A DNA stretch of 64,000 nucleotides, taken from assembly GCA_031276865.1 (NCBI GenBank), contig JAISMF010000101.1, positions 1-64,000 of the forward strand. The letters are read 5' to 3'. The notes under the pieces are model-generated. The model was not told where the DNA came from. It did no database searches and worked only from the letters and a program-made list of their open reading frames with translations. Positions 51,861-60,640 of this stretch are shown one piece after another (the stretch's first letter is position 1; every line of letters begins with the position of its first letter). A program made the translations under genes and the position numbers. The DNA is from Deltaproteobacteria bacterium (GTDB taxonomy: Bacteria > Desulfobacterota > Desulfarculia > Adiutricales > Adiutricaceae).

Positions 51861-54290
51861 ATGCGTTTCTGCCACATCTGCGGCGAATTTCACGGCGACG
51901 GGCATCCGCATCTGGAGCCGGGGGGCCCGTCCTTTTCCCCGAAGCCGAAATCTTCCGGAAGCGTTCGGGCCGAAGGCCGCCCCGGCGCCGAAAGGGACGG
52001 ACCGGATCCGGACGGCGACGACCCTCCGTCGCCGGAGGGTTCGGAAGAAGCCTTCCGGACCCTCCCCCGCCGGGAAGCCTCCGGGTTGGAAAATCCCGGG
52101 ACCTTCCCTTTTAAAGGCGTTCTCGTCAAAAGCGCGTCCGCCCCTCCTGAAAACGACGCCGCGGCCGAAAAGGAGGCCGGAGCGGCCGAAGCCGGGCTCG
52201 TTAAAACCCGCTACCTCGTGGAGAACATGGACTGCCCCGTGGAGGAGAGGCTCATCCGCGAAAAGCTTCAGGGCCTATTTGGGGCGGAGCGTCTGGAATT
52301 CAACCTCCTCCAAAGAGTCTTAACCGTCTTCAGCCCGCCGGACCGGCCGGATCTGCCGGCCCGGGCGGAGGCCATCCTCCGCTCCATCGACATGGAGCCG
52401 GTCCTTTTAAAAGAGGACGCCGCCCCGCCAAAGGAGCGGCGGCATCACTGGGGGAGGATAATTCTGGCCTCGCTCTTGGCTCTGGGCTCGGAGATCCTCC
52501 ACCTCCAAGGCTTCCCCCTGGCGGCGCCGGCGGCTTTGGCCGTCCTGGCGGCGCTCCTCGCCGGATTCTCCACCTACCGCAAGGGGTTGGCGGCCCTTTG
52601 GCGCCGCGAGCTCAACATGAACGCCCTCATGACGGTCGCCATCACCGGCGCCGTCCTTCTGGGGGACTTTCCCGAGGCCGCCATGGTGCTCGCCCTCTTC
52701 ACCCTGGCCGAGGAGCTAGAGGAGAGGAGCCTTTCCCGGGCCCGGGCCGCCATATCGGGTTTGATGAGCCTCGCCCCCGACCGGGCGACGGTGGAGCGGG
52801 CGGACGGGACTTTTGAGGAGACGCCGGCGGCCGAGATCCCGATAGGCTCGTTGGTGCGGGTGCGTCCGGGGGAGAAGCTCTCCCTGGACGGAAGGATCGT
52901 CAAGGGAAGATCCACCCTAAACGAGGCCCCCATCACCGGCGAGAGCAAACCCGCCGAAAAGGGCCCCGGGGACGTGGTCTTCGCCGGAACCGTGAACGAA
53001 TCCGGCTCCTTCGTCTACGCGGCGACCGAGCCCTACGCCAACTCCACCCTCTCCCGGATTTTAAAGGCGGTGGAGGAGGCCCAGAGCTCGCGGGCGCCCA
53101 TCCAGCGCTTCGTGGACAAATTCGCGGCCGTCTACACCCCGGCGGTGTTCGGCCTGGCCTTGCTGGTGGCCATCCTCCCGCCGCTCGCGTTCGGCGGGGA
53201 GTGGAGCCTCTGGATCTACCGGGCCCTGGTCACCTTGGTGGTGGCCTGCCCCTGCGCCCTGGTCATATCCACGCCGGTCACCATCGTGAGCGGCCTGGCC
53301 GCGGCCACCCGCAAAGGGCTCCTCATCAAGGGCGGGAGTTTTTTAGAGGAGGGGAGGAGGCTCAAGTGGCTCGCCCTGGACAAGACCGGCACCGTCACCC
53401 GCGGGCGCCCCGTCCAGACGGACCGGATAGTCGTCGCGGCGGAAAGCGCGAAGGAGCTCGAGATTCTCGGGGCCTCCCTGGCCTTCCGCTCCGACCACCC
53501 GGTCTCCCGGGCGATCTTTACCGCCCAGGGCCTGAAGGAGACGGATCTTAGGCCCACGGAGGATTTCAGGGCCCTTCCCGGGGAGGGGGTGTCCGCCGCG
53601 ATCGACGGTCGCGAGCTTTTCTTGGGAAACCTCCGCCTCTTAAGCCGGATTCACGGTCCCCATCGGGGGACGGAGGAGATCTTCCGGAATCTGGAAAAGG
53701 ACGGCAAAAGCGTCGTGGCCCTCTTTTCCCGGGAGAAGATCCACGGCGTCTTCGCCGCGTCCGACTCCGTTCGCCCGGAATGCGCCCAGGCGGTGAGAGA
53801 GCTGGAGGAGATGGGCGTGAAGACCATGATGCTCACCGGCGACAACCCTCTTTCCGCCCGAAGGGCGGCGATGGACGCGGGGATCGGCTCCTTTAAAAGC
53901 TCGCTTTTACCCGCGGACAAAGTCCGGATCGTGGGCGAGCTCGCCCGGGAGGGGAAGGTGGGCATGGTGGGCGACGGCATCAACGACGCCCCGGCCCTGG
54001 CCCGGGCGGACATAGGCTTCGCCATGGGGGCCGCCGGCACCGACGCCGCCATCGAGACCGCGGCCGTGGCCATAATGGACGACGATCTCGGAAAGATTCC
54101 GGCCTTCGTGAAACTCTCCCGGGAGACCTTCTGGCACCTCTGGGAGAACATCTCCTTCTCCCTCGTCGTGAAGCTCGCCTTCCTCATCCTCACCTTCCTG
54201 GGCCACACCCGCATGTTCATGGCGGTGTTCGCCGACATCGGCGTCTGCCTCATAGTTGTGGCCAACGGCCTTAGGCTGCTGAAAAAATAG
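51861..54290 (+). CDS. Heavy-metal-exporting P1B-type ATPase (Cd/Zn/Pb, ZntA/CadA-like)
   Basis: An 809-residue inner-membrane pump that expels divalent soft metals. The N-terminus has CHICGEFHGDGHPH, a probable extra metal site, then a low-complexity spacer, then a heavy-metal-associated fold with MDCPVEE (about residues 121-127). Pump core: TGES actuator loop, CPC in VACPCALVIS, phosphorylation DKTGT, SDHPVSRAI (variant of SEHP), GDGINDAPALA hinge. Eight membrane segments are plausible. I start at ATG 51861 (AGAGGAAA site); the upstream in-frame extension overlaps the regulator and operator and is not used. Controlled by the divergent MerR-type regulator. A strong terminator follows. Confidence 0.93.
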   Translation: MRFCHICGEFHGDGHPHLEPGGPSFSPKPKSSGSVRAEGRPGAERDGPDPDGDDPPSPEGSEEAFRTLPRREASGLENPGTFPFKGVLVKSASAPPENDAAAEKEAGAAEAGLVKTRYLVENMDCPVEERLIREKLQGLFGAERLEFNLLQRVLTVFSPPDRPDLPARAEAILRSIDMEPVLLKEDAAPPKERRHHWGRIILASLLALGSEILHLQGFPLAAPAALAVLAALLAGFSTYRKGLAALWRRELNMNALMTVAITGAVLLGDFPEAAMVLALFTLAEELEERSLSRARAAISGLMSLAPDRATVERADGTFEETPAAEIPIGSLVRVRPGEKLSLDGRIVKGRSTLNEAPITGESKPAEKGPGDVVFAGTVNESGSFVYAATEPYANSTLSRILKAVEEAQSSRAPIQRFVDKFAAVYTPAVFGLALLVAILPPLAFGGEWSLWIYRALVTLVVACPCALVISTPVTIVSGLAAATRKGLLIKGGSFLEEGRRLKWLALDKTGTVTRGRPVQTDRIVVAAESAKELEILGASLAFRSDHPVSRAIFTAQGLKETDLRPTEDFRALPGEGVSAAIDGRELFLGNLRLLSRIHGPHRGTEEIFRNLEKDGKSVVALFSREKIHGVFAASDSVRPECAQAVRELEEMGVKTMMLTGDNPLSARRAAMDAGIGSFKSSLLPADKVRIVGELAREGKVGMVGDGINDAPALARADIGFAMGAAGTDAAIETAAVAIMDDDLGKIPAFVKLSRETFWHLWENISFSLVVKLAFLILTFLGHTRMFMAVFADIGVCLIVVANGLRLLKK

Positions 54291-54315
54291 GCGCGCCGCG
54301 AAAAGCCTTTCCCCC

Positions 54316-54347
54316 GGGGGGAGGACCTGGTCCTCCCCCTTTTTTTC
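54316..54347 (+). terminator. Terminator of the metal ATPase gene
   Basis: GGGGGAGGACC facing GGTCCTCCCCC, followed by TTTTTTT. Confidence 0.9.
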
Positions 54348-54841
54348 GCCCGGGAAAGCCCCGAAGTAAAGCCCGTCCGGGGGGGATTTGGCGTCTTTCG
54401 GCGTTCGGAGCGAAGCCGGAAGGGCCCGGGGCCGCCTTAACGCCCCGGGATTACCGGAGGATTCGGGGGCGGGGAAGCCAAGGGGGCGGGGGGGCGAAGG
54501 GGGAGGGGGCCAAAGGGGAGGGGAAGAGGGGAATAATCCGGCTTGTGTTTTCTTCAAATATCATGTATACGGATGGATAAACTCAAACGGACGAAGAGAA
54601 AACGGACGGCCGCGGCCTGGCGCCAAAATGAAAAAAACCCCGGCTTTAAACGAATTAGCACGAGGATCTAAATATTAGGCGCGGAAAAAAAAGGGAAAAT
54701 ATTTAATCGGATTTCTTTTAAAACGAACCTCGCCGGCGGCGGCCGGAACAGGCGCCTTTAAACGTTTTTTCGAAACTATTTTTATCAAGCGGAGCCATTG
54801 TTTTTATAAAATTTATATTATTTTTCAAAGGAAGCGAGATT
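54348..54841. other. Intergenic region
   Basis: GC-rich then AT-rich; no gene or clear signal seen apart from the ribosome site of the downstream lipoprotein. Confidence 0.45.
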
Positions 54842-55219
54842 ATGTTTAGATCGGGCTTGAAAATATTTTTATTCGTCTTTTTTCTGTTTTTTGTATCCTG
54901 CGGAAGCGATCCCAACCCTTTCCTGGGAGAATGGGAGCTCGATCTCGCCGCTTCCAGGGAATCGCTCGAGTCCGGGCTGGGCGGCATGGTTCCCAATGAG
55001 TTGAATATGAAAATAAAATTCGATGAAAACACGTTTTTTCTCTATATGGATGATGAAAAAGTCGAGGAAAAAAAGATTATTTATAAAAAAATCGATAACG
55101 CCACGTGGAACACCTGCCTTCCCGACGGCACCGACTGCGACGTCGTGCGTTTTACCGACGACCGCACGATGCGTTTTCAAATTCAAGAAAACGTCTTCAT
55201 AGTTATGAAGAAGATTTGA
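54842..55219 (+). CDS. Small lipoprotein of unknown function
   Basis: A 125-residue lipoprotein. A hydrophobic signal ends in the lipobox FVSC (Cys at residue 20), so it should be anchored in a membrane. The mature part reads FLGEWELDLAASRESLE, then alternating beta-like strands (KIKFDENTFFLYMDDEKVE, VVRFTDDRTMRFQIQE), resembling small lipocalin-like or copper-resistance-type folds, but no firm family. AAAGGAAG site before the ATG. AT-rich compared with neighbours. Confidence 0.75.
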   Translation: MFRSGLKIFLFVFFLFFVSCGSDPNPFLGEWELDLAASRESLESGLGGMVPNELNMKIKFDENTFFLYMDDEKVEEKKIIYKKIDNATWNTCLPDGTDCDVVRFTDDRTMRFQIQENVFIVMKKI

Positions 55220-55367
55220 ATTTTTTAGAGCTTGATGTTTAGGATGTCCGCGAATAATCGCTAAGAGGAGGGCGTTCCGGCGACAGGCGGGTACCGAAAC
55301 AACATCCGTCCGGAGCTTGGGGACGGAAAGCCGGCCGGCCGCGGAAGCGTGAATGTTTTAAGAGAAG

Positions 55368-55404
55368 AAAGCGCCATACTCCGAAACGGAGCGGCGCTTT
55401 TTTT
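55368..55404 (+). terminator. Terminator-like hairpin
   Basis: AAAGCGCC and GGCGCTTT enclose a TCCG/CGGA inner stem; TTTT follows. It may end the lipoprotein transcript about 150 bases upstream. Confidence 0.6.
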
Positions 55405-55489
55405 AAAAGAGCGTTCGTAAACGGCCCAGGGCGGGGAACGCCTCGAAGAAAGGCTTCGGGAAATTTTACGAAGCCGCCTGGAACGGAGT

Positions 55490-55534
55490 AAAGGCCGGAG
55501 GGGATCATGAATCGACTCCCTCCGGCCTTTTTTT
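55490..55534 (+). terminator. Terminator-like hairpin
   Basis: AAAGGCCGGAGGG and CCCTCCGGCCTTT form a 13-bp stem with a 16-base loop, then TTTT. What it terminates is unclear; the 85 bases before it could be a small RNA. Confidence 0.6.
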
Positions 55535-56534
55535 ATCCGCCGGATCCAGAAGCGTTGATAAAAAGCCTGGGCGAAAGGGTTTGGCGAATTCGACGTGAAA
55601 AGGCCGGGGAACCGTCAGCCCTCCCTCGAGCTTCCATTGAGTTCGGACAATTCGGGGCGAGGGGTGGTTTGGAGGATGCCGGCGGAGGCCTCAAGGAGCG
55701 CGTGAAACAGGCGGAGCGCCACCCTGAAAAAGAGTGGCGTGGGAAAAAATCGTTTTTTGAGCCGGGTGTTCTTTTATGATTGATAAGTAAAACAATCATT
55801 TTATAAAACGAAATAGAATATGGGACGGATATTATATTTTTTCTTCCATACATTTAACGGCGTTTAGCATTGACCGGCGACGTGTTTTTAATGTATCAAG
55901 CGTCAATTTTTATAAAATAAAAAAAATAAGAAAACTTATTTAAATTTAAATTTTCAAAAGCGCGAAGAAAAAAAATTGTTCAGGCCGGTTGTTGACAAAC
56001 GTCAATATAATATGGAAAAATATTTTTTATTTTCTCAACTCTCCGTTATGACATTTCTATTTTTGATAATTAAATAAAGTGGATAAAACAAAAATAAATT
56101 TAATAAACTTTTAAATCATTTACCTTATAATTTTTTTGGTATACTGTTTTCTTAATAGCTCTTTTTATGACGGTAAAATCCGTTTTAAGAGAGCGGGCGG
56201 CGATATTGATTTCAGGCGGAGGGTTTAAACAGTTTTGCTCGTCAATCAATATTTCTCAAGTAATTATTATTCTTCAACGCCTGTTAAGTCTTTGCTTCGC
56301 CTCACGCGGCGGCGTTTTTTTTACGCCTTACAACCTTTTTATAAAATGATGGAATCAGTGGTTCCGTAAATGAACGTTCAAAAGCGTTCGATGTATCAAA
56401 TGATACATGCCTTAGTAAAGGTAAAAATCCGCGATTTTTGATTAATGAAATTTATTGTATAATCACGGATCAATTTGAGCGGTTTCAATTATTATCCGAT
56501 TGATTCCCCGCCCCTCGCATAGAGAGAATTATTT
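55535..56534. other. Mostly AT-rich intergenic region
   Basis: A GC-rich frame (GTG/ATG near 55507) overlaps a terminator and is rejected. Beyond 55780 the DNA is very AT-rich. TTGACA-like and TATAAT-like words occur (for example 56125-56150) but none at good spacing near the regulator gene. Confidence 0.45.
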
Positions 56535-58097
56535 ATGCATACGTTCGGTTTGGAAAATTTGATTTGGGGTCTGGGAAACGCGAATCTGCTTTCCCAAATT
56601 TTTGATGATTACGATACTGGAGTAATCATCATGAACGTCAACTCCGAGGTTGTTTATTACAATAAAGCCCAGGGCAGGATAGATAATCTCGAGCCTTTGA
56701 ACGTTTTGGGAAAAACATTATTGGATCTTTACAGAGTAAGCGACAACTCTAGTCACCCCGCTCTTTCGTCCATATTTTCCTCTAAACCGCTTTTCAACCA
56801 TCCCTGCCTTTATTACACCCATCAGGGAAAGCTGGTGAACTCTATTCAAAACATCTTCCCCATAATCAAGGAAGAGAACTTGGTTGGATGCGTCATATTC
56901 GTAAACGAGCACTGGAATTCCCTTGATAATTTTGAGAGCCTCGAAAAGAAAGGCGAAAACGGGGAGCCGGTCGTGGAAAGCTCGGTGAATCTGTGCTCGG
57001 GACTGACGGTTGGGAGCATAATAAGCGAGGATCGGGCGATGGATTCGTGCGTGGAGCTCCTTTTAAATTCTTTGGAGTCCCGCTCCCCCCTCATGCTTCA
57101 CGGCGAGCCGGGAACGGGAAAAGAACTCTTCGCCAGGGTGACGCATAACGTATCCTCGAGGAAAAACGCCCCTTTCTTCAGCGTCAACTGCGCCGCCTAT
57201 CCCGAGACCATCATGGAAGGGATTCTTTTCGGCACCGAGGAGGGGGCTTTCAGCGGAGCGCGGAGCAAACCCGGCCTTTTCGAGCTGGCCAGGGGCGGGA
57301 CGCTCTATCTGAAGGACGTCTACTCCCTTTCCCTGAACCTCCAGGGGAAGCTCCTGGGGGCGGTGGAGGATAGCAAGATAAGGCGGCTGGGAGGGAGATC
57401 CGAAATCGACGTATCGGTGAAACTTATAAGCTCCACCACCATCCATCCCCGGGAGGCCGTGACCAGGAGCAACTTCCGGCCGGAACTTACGCTGAAGCTG
57501 GGCGTCGTTTTGACAAGCCTTCCGCCGTTGCGGGAGCGCAAGGGGGACGTCCCCCTGCTCGCCAGGCATTTCATAAACGTTTTAAACGAGCGCCTCAAAA
57601 GGAAGGTGGCGGGCCTGGACGCCGAAGTCTCCGCCGCCCTGGAGGAGCACCTTTGGCCCGGAAACGTCCAGGAGCTCTTCTACACCCTGGAGTCGGCCAT
57701 GAACAAGATAAGCGCCCAGGAGAAGGCCCTGCAGCTCCCGCATTTCAACTCCTCGCTCTTTTCCGACGTCCTTAAGGGGGCGAGCGTGTTCGTAAACGAC
57801 TGCGAGAGCGGCAGGCTTCCCAAATACGAGCCGGTCCGCTCGGGCATCGTCCTCCACCGGGCGGCGGAGGTGGAAAGGATCGCCGCCGCCTTGGAAGCGG
57901 CGGGCGGAAACGCGGCCAAGGCCGCGAGGAGCCTTAAAATATCTCCGCAGCTGATGAACTATAAACTCAAAAAATTCTCTCTCAAGAAGAAGATCACCGT
58001 CCATGTGGAGCGGGTGGCGAACTCCATGGATTCCAAGAGTCAAAAATGCGAAAAGAGGGAAAAGGACAACTCCGACCAGGCGGCGACGCCCGTCTGA
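56535..58097 (+). CDS. Sigma-54-type transcriptional regulator with PAS-like sensor and degenerate AAA+ motifs
   Basis: A 520-residue enhancer-binding-protein family member. PAS-like sensor at residues of about 15-130 (YDTGVIIMNVNSEVVYYN). AAA+ domain at about 155-385: Walker A GEPGTGKE intact, sigma-54 loop GAFSGA instead of GAFTGA, Walker B GGTLYLKDV where GGTLFLDEI is usual, so the catalytic Asp is Lys260. LPPLRERKGDVPLLARHF is conserved. A Fis-type helix-turn-helix lies at about 455-490 (GGNAAKAARSLKISPQLMNYKL), then a basic tail. The loss of the Walker B Asp and the loop Thr suggests it may not remodel sigma-54 holoenzyme and could act as a repressor or be decaying. No neighbour identifies its target. 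Confidence 0.87.
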   Translation: MHTFGLENLIWGLGNANLLSQIFDDYDTGVIIMNVNSEVVYYNKAQGRIDNLEPLNVLGKTLLDLYRVSDNSSHPALSSIFSSKPLFNHPCLYYTHQGKLVNSIQNIFPIIKEENLVGCVIFVNEHWNSLDNFESLEKKGENGEPVVESSVNLCSGLTVGSIISEDRAMDSCVELLLNSLESRSPLMLHGEPGTGKELFARVTHNVSSRKNAPFFSVNCAAYPETIMEGILFGTEEGAFSGARSKPGLFELARGGTLYLKDVYSLSLNLQGKLLGAVEDSKIRRLGGRSEIDVSVKLISSTTIHPREAVTRSNFRPELTLKLGVVLTSLPPLRERKGDVPLLARHFINVLNERLKRKVAGLDAEVSAALEEHLWPGNVQELFYTLESAMNKISAQEKALQLPHFNSSLFSDVLKGASVFVNDCESGRLPKYEPVRSGIVLHRAAEVERIAAALEAAGGNAAKAARSLKISPQLMNYKLKKFSLKKKITVHVERVANSMDSKSQKCEKREKDNSDQAATPV

Positions 58098-58570
58098 GCC
58101 TCCGTACGCCGTTCAGCGTCTCGAGCCCGGCGGGAGCGGAAATCGCCGCTTCCGCCGGGCGCGCGTTTTTAGGGGCTCCGAAGGCCGGGGGAAACGGCGT
58201 CCGGAGACGAATCCGCGGCCCGGAAAACGAAACGGCCCCGGCGCGGACAACGTATGCCATATATGGATAAAATTTTATACTTTTGTATATCGTCTGGCGG
58301 AACTCGGTTGGCGAAAAGCTTGATGAGGGGGTTGGCCGCGGCGAGGCGGCTTCCCTGGGGGACGAAATAGAAGGGAGGGACGGAACGAAACGGGGTTGAA
58401 AATTTTAAGGTAAAATAATGGATGCTATATTAATATATATAATGCCTAATTATATAAATAATGTATTATTTTAGATTCCTTCGACTTCACGACAAGTCCG
58501 GTCGAAGGGCTTTGGAGAATTTCGGAAAGGGAAAGCGGGATGAAAATACACGGGGAAGGGTCCCCCGGAA
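58098..58570. other. Intergenic region before the VWA block
   Basis: GC-rich then AT-rich (58395-58475). No gene seen. Confidence 0.45.
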
Positions 58571-58581
58571 AAAAATAATTT

Positions 58582-58652
58582 GTCGCCCGTCAGGCGACCT
58601 TTTGATTCGCCCGTCAAGATAAATTGAGCTTCTAAAATTTATTTGACGGAGG
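58582..58652 (+). promoter_or_regulatory. Conserved two-hairpin leader of the VWA gene (copy 1)
   Basis: Hairpin GTCGCC-cgtca-GGCGAC (58582-58598), then CGTCAAGATAAATT pairing with AATTTATTTGACG (58612-58625 with 58636-58648), which abuts the GGAGG ribosome site (58648-58652). Both stems are kept in the second copy at 62970-63040, the loop change T to C being neutral. Confidence 0.55.
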
Positions 58653-58660
58653 TAGTCAAA

Positions 58661-59311
58661 ATGTCTAACGAAATTACGGATTTAGTTTTCATCCTCGACA
58701 AAAGCGGCTCGATGAGCGGCCTGGAAAGCGACACCATCGGCGGCTACAATTCCCTGCTCGAAAAGCAGAAGGACGACGACGGCCGGTGCCGCGTCACGAC
58801 GGTTCTTTTCGATCACGAGTACAAGCTGCTCCACGACATGGTCGACATTCACGACGTGGCCAAACTGACCGAAAGGGACTATTGCGCCGGCGGGAACACG
58901 GCGCTCTTAGACGCCGTCGGACGGACGCTTAATAAAGTGGAGCGTTTTCAGACCGGCGCCGACTCGGAAAAGCGGGCCGAAAAAGTGATGTTCGTAATCA
59001 TCACCGACGGCATGGAGAACGCGAGCCGGGAATACTCTTCCGACAAGATTAAAAAGATGATCGAGCGGCGGAAGACGGAGAACGGGTGGGAGTTCGTCTT
59101 TCTCGGAGCCAACATAGACGCCGTGGAAACGGCCGCCTGTTACGGGATCGACGCCAGCCGGGCGGCCGATTACCACGCCGACGGCCGAGGAACCAGGCTG
59201 AATTTCACGGTGATGAATGAGGCCGTCCGCTCTTTTAGGAAGGTCGGACGGCTCGACTCTTCCGTTTTAAAGGAAATACGCTCGGACGGGAAGCGGCGCG
59301 GCGGAAAGTAG
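58661..59311 (+). CDS. VWA (von Willebrand factor A) domain protein, copy 1
   Basis: A 216-residue cytoplasmic VWA protein of a family common in bacteria. Metal-ion-dependent adhesion site: DKSGSMS (about residues 13-19), the Thr of the GGNTALLDA segment, and ITDGMENASR. Ends in a basic tail (GKRRGGK). I start at ATG 58661 (GGAGG, 8-base spacing), six codons inside the longer possible frame. No partner AAA+ ATPase lies next to it. A paralogue at 63049 is about 80 percent identical by eye. Function unknown; likely a metal-dependent protein-binding module. Confidence 0.85.
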   Translation: MSNEITDLVFILDKSGSMSGLESDTIGGYNSLLEKQKDDDGRCRVTTVLFDHEYKLLHDMVDIHDVAKLTERDYCAGGNTALLDAVGRTLNKVERFQTGADSEKRAEKVMFVIITDGMENASREYSSDKIKKMIERRKTENGWEFVFLGANIDAVETAACYGIDASRAADYHADGRGTRLNFTVMNEAVRSFRKVGRLDSSVLKEIRSDGKRRGGK

Positions 59312-59360
59312 AGGCGGAAGGATTTTGAAGGCTCCGTTTATAAAGCCTTCAAGCGGTTAA

Positions 59361-59445
59361 GGCGCGGGCGACGCTTAACGCCCCGTCCCGGAAAGCCGAG
59401 GCTTTCCAGGGAAGGGCGGATGGGTCGAAAGTCCGCGCCATTTTT
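59361..59445 (+). terminator. Large terminator-like structure after VWA copy 1
   Basis: GGCGCGG (59361) pairs with CCGCGCC (59432-59438), with an inner stem TCCCGGAAAGCC facing GGCTTTCCAGGGA, then ATTTTT. The equivalent at 63749 is better paired; decay here is visible. Confidence 0.65.
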
Positions 59446-59453
59446 ATCGCGCT

Positions 59454-59571
59454 TCATCCGCGATCGATTCCCGGAAGCGGCTGGTCCGAGAAGAAGATGG
59501 CTTCGTTATTTTCGAAAATATCGAACTTTTGATTGGCCGTGAAATATTCCACGATGATGTCTAATTTTAAG
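59454..59571 (-). pseudogene. Truncated 3' end of an unidentified gene (duplicate of the gene at 63842)
   Basis: Read on the minus strand, about 38 codons ending at TGA (59454-59456) match the C-terminus encoded at 63842 (DIIVEYFxxNQKxDIFE, DQPLxGxDxG). The 5' part is missing: the match stops at about 59562. Confidence 0.7.
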
Positions 59572-59601
59572 TATGACTAAGTATGGAATTGCTCGGTAAA
59601 A

Positions 59602-59622
59602 ACTATACCATTTTGGTATAGT
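59602..59622. promoter_or_regulatory. Perfect 21-bp palindrome
   Basis: ACTATACCA-ttt-TGGTATAGT. Either an operator or part of the left end of the IS; a looser ATACC...GGTAT palindrome lies on the other side at 61591-61608. Confidence 0.45.
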
Positions 59623-59738
59623 TTCGCTCACCCGAAAATATGCCAAAAAACAACGTGTTTTCGCTCAAAAAACACGCCGCTTTGCTAGTCGAGAAAATTA
59701 ACAAATAATAAACATCTCACCTAATAAAGATTAATCTA

Positions 59739-59809
59739 GCGGTTAAATAATAGAAACTGCCAAGCGTAAGATAAGCGATACCGACCTACGATATTCTAAC
59801 TTTTATCCG
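59739..59809 (+). repeat. 71-bp repeat, copy B
   Basis: GCGGTTAAATAATAGAAACTG through to TATTCTAACTTTTATCCG; ungapped match to 23937-24007. Confidence 0.55.
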
Positions 59810-60011
59810 GCATGATAATAATTAAACAGATGGTTTTAGCATTATTTAAGTCGCTCTTCATGTTTGATAAGCGTTTTGCCGGGTGATTTGACACCGAACA
59901 CGTCATATACTTTTTTTGTTTCGGGAGTAAGTATTGAGGGAAGGTGAAAATTTTTTTTATAAAATATCGAAGTGACATGTCTATTCAAAATATTAAACGC
60001 GGCGGAACGAC

Positions 60012-60623
60012 TTAATTAAATTTTTTCTTGTCCATTAATTTTTCCATATAAACATGCGCTATTGTGGACATGAAAACAATCATCAAGTGTCCTCTAATTG
60101 CAATTTCAGAATGCTTTCTCAAAGGAAGCGCGTCTAATTCATTTATGGCGAAATCGAATATTTGTTCTAATCGCGTTCTTTCATAGTAAACAGATAAAAT
60201 TTCATTTGTCGGCATTTTAAGAGATGAAAGAAGCGCGAATATTCCTCTTTTTCGAAGTTGTTTAGTAATTTCATCAATTTCCTTGTAATCTTTATTTTCA
60301 CATTCAAATTCGCTAAGAGTATTAAACTTAAGTTTATTGGCTTCCGTTAAATCTTTACATATGTAAGCGTATATTTTCATACCCGCGATCTCATTTATAT
60401 TAACGCGTTTAATTTTAAGAATCCTTTCATCTTTCATAACATGATACTTCATGTCATCGATATCATTTAAACTGATATTTAAAATTCTTTTATAAATTTT
60501 TTGATTTGGGATATAACGTGTTAAAAAGGCGACATTGCGATTATACAAAAATTTAAGATTTTCTTCGGAATAATAACCGGCATCTAAAATAGTGGAAGTT
60601 ATTTTATAATCATAGGCGTCCAT
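60012..60623 (-). CDS. Transposase, IS1634/IS4 type, C-terminal part after a frameshift
   Basis: A 203-residue frame holding the second half of a DDE transposase: the second catalytic Asp in ILDAGYYSEEN (about residue 14) and the Glu in YYERTRLEQIFDF (about 165-177). It probably has no start of its own; the frame stays open upstream (KYVPGNIGDKITLERIFNE) to the T7 run at about 60680, where it joins the preceding frame. The product is therefore either made by ribosomal frameshifting or lost. Confidence 0.8.
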   Translation of the reverse strand: MDAYDYKITSTILDAGYYSEENLKFLYNRNVAFLTRYIPNQKIYKRILNISLNDIDDMKYHVMKDERILKIKRVNINEIAGMKIYAYICKDLTEANKLKFNTLSEFECENKDYKEIDEITKQLRKRGIFALLSSLKMPTNEILSVYYERTRLEQIFDFAINELDALPLRKHSEIAIRGHLMIVFMSTIAHVYMEKLMDKKKFN

Positions 60624-60640
60624 TTCGTTAAATATACGTT

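Larger units (their letters stand above)
58571..59565 (+). repeat. Direct repeat block, copy 1 (VWA gene with flanks)
   Basis: Leader, VWA gene, complex terminator and the 3' end of a minus-strand gene match 62959-63970 in the same order and orientation. Similarity ends abruptly near 59562, where the minus-strand gene is cut. The two copies flank the IS and the Fic module. Confidence 0.75.

Noticed and set aside
55507-55779. 90-codon frame starting ATG
   Set aside because: The start lies inside the loop of a terminator hairpin and there is no family signal.
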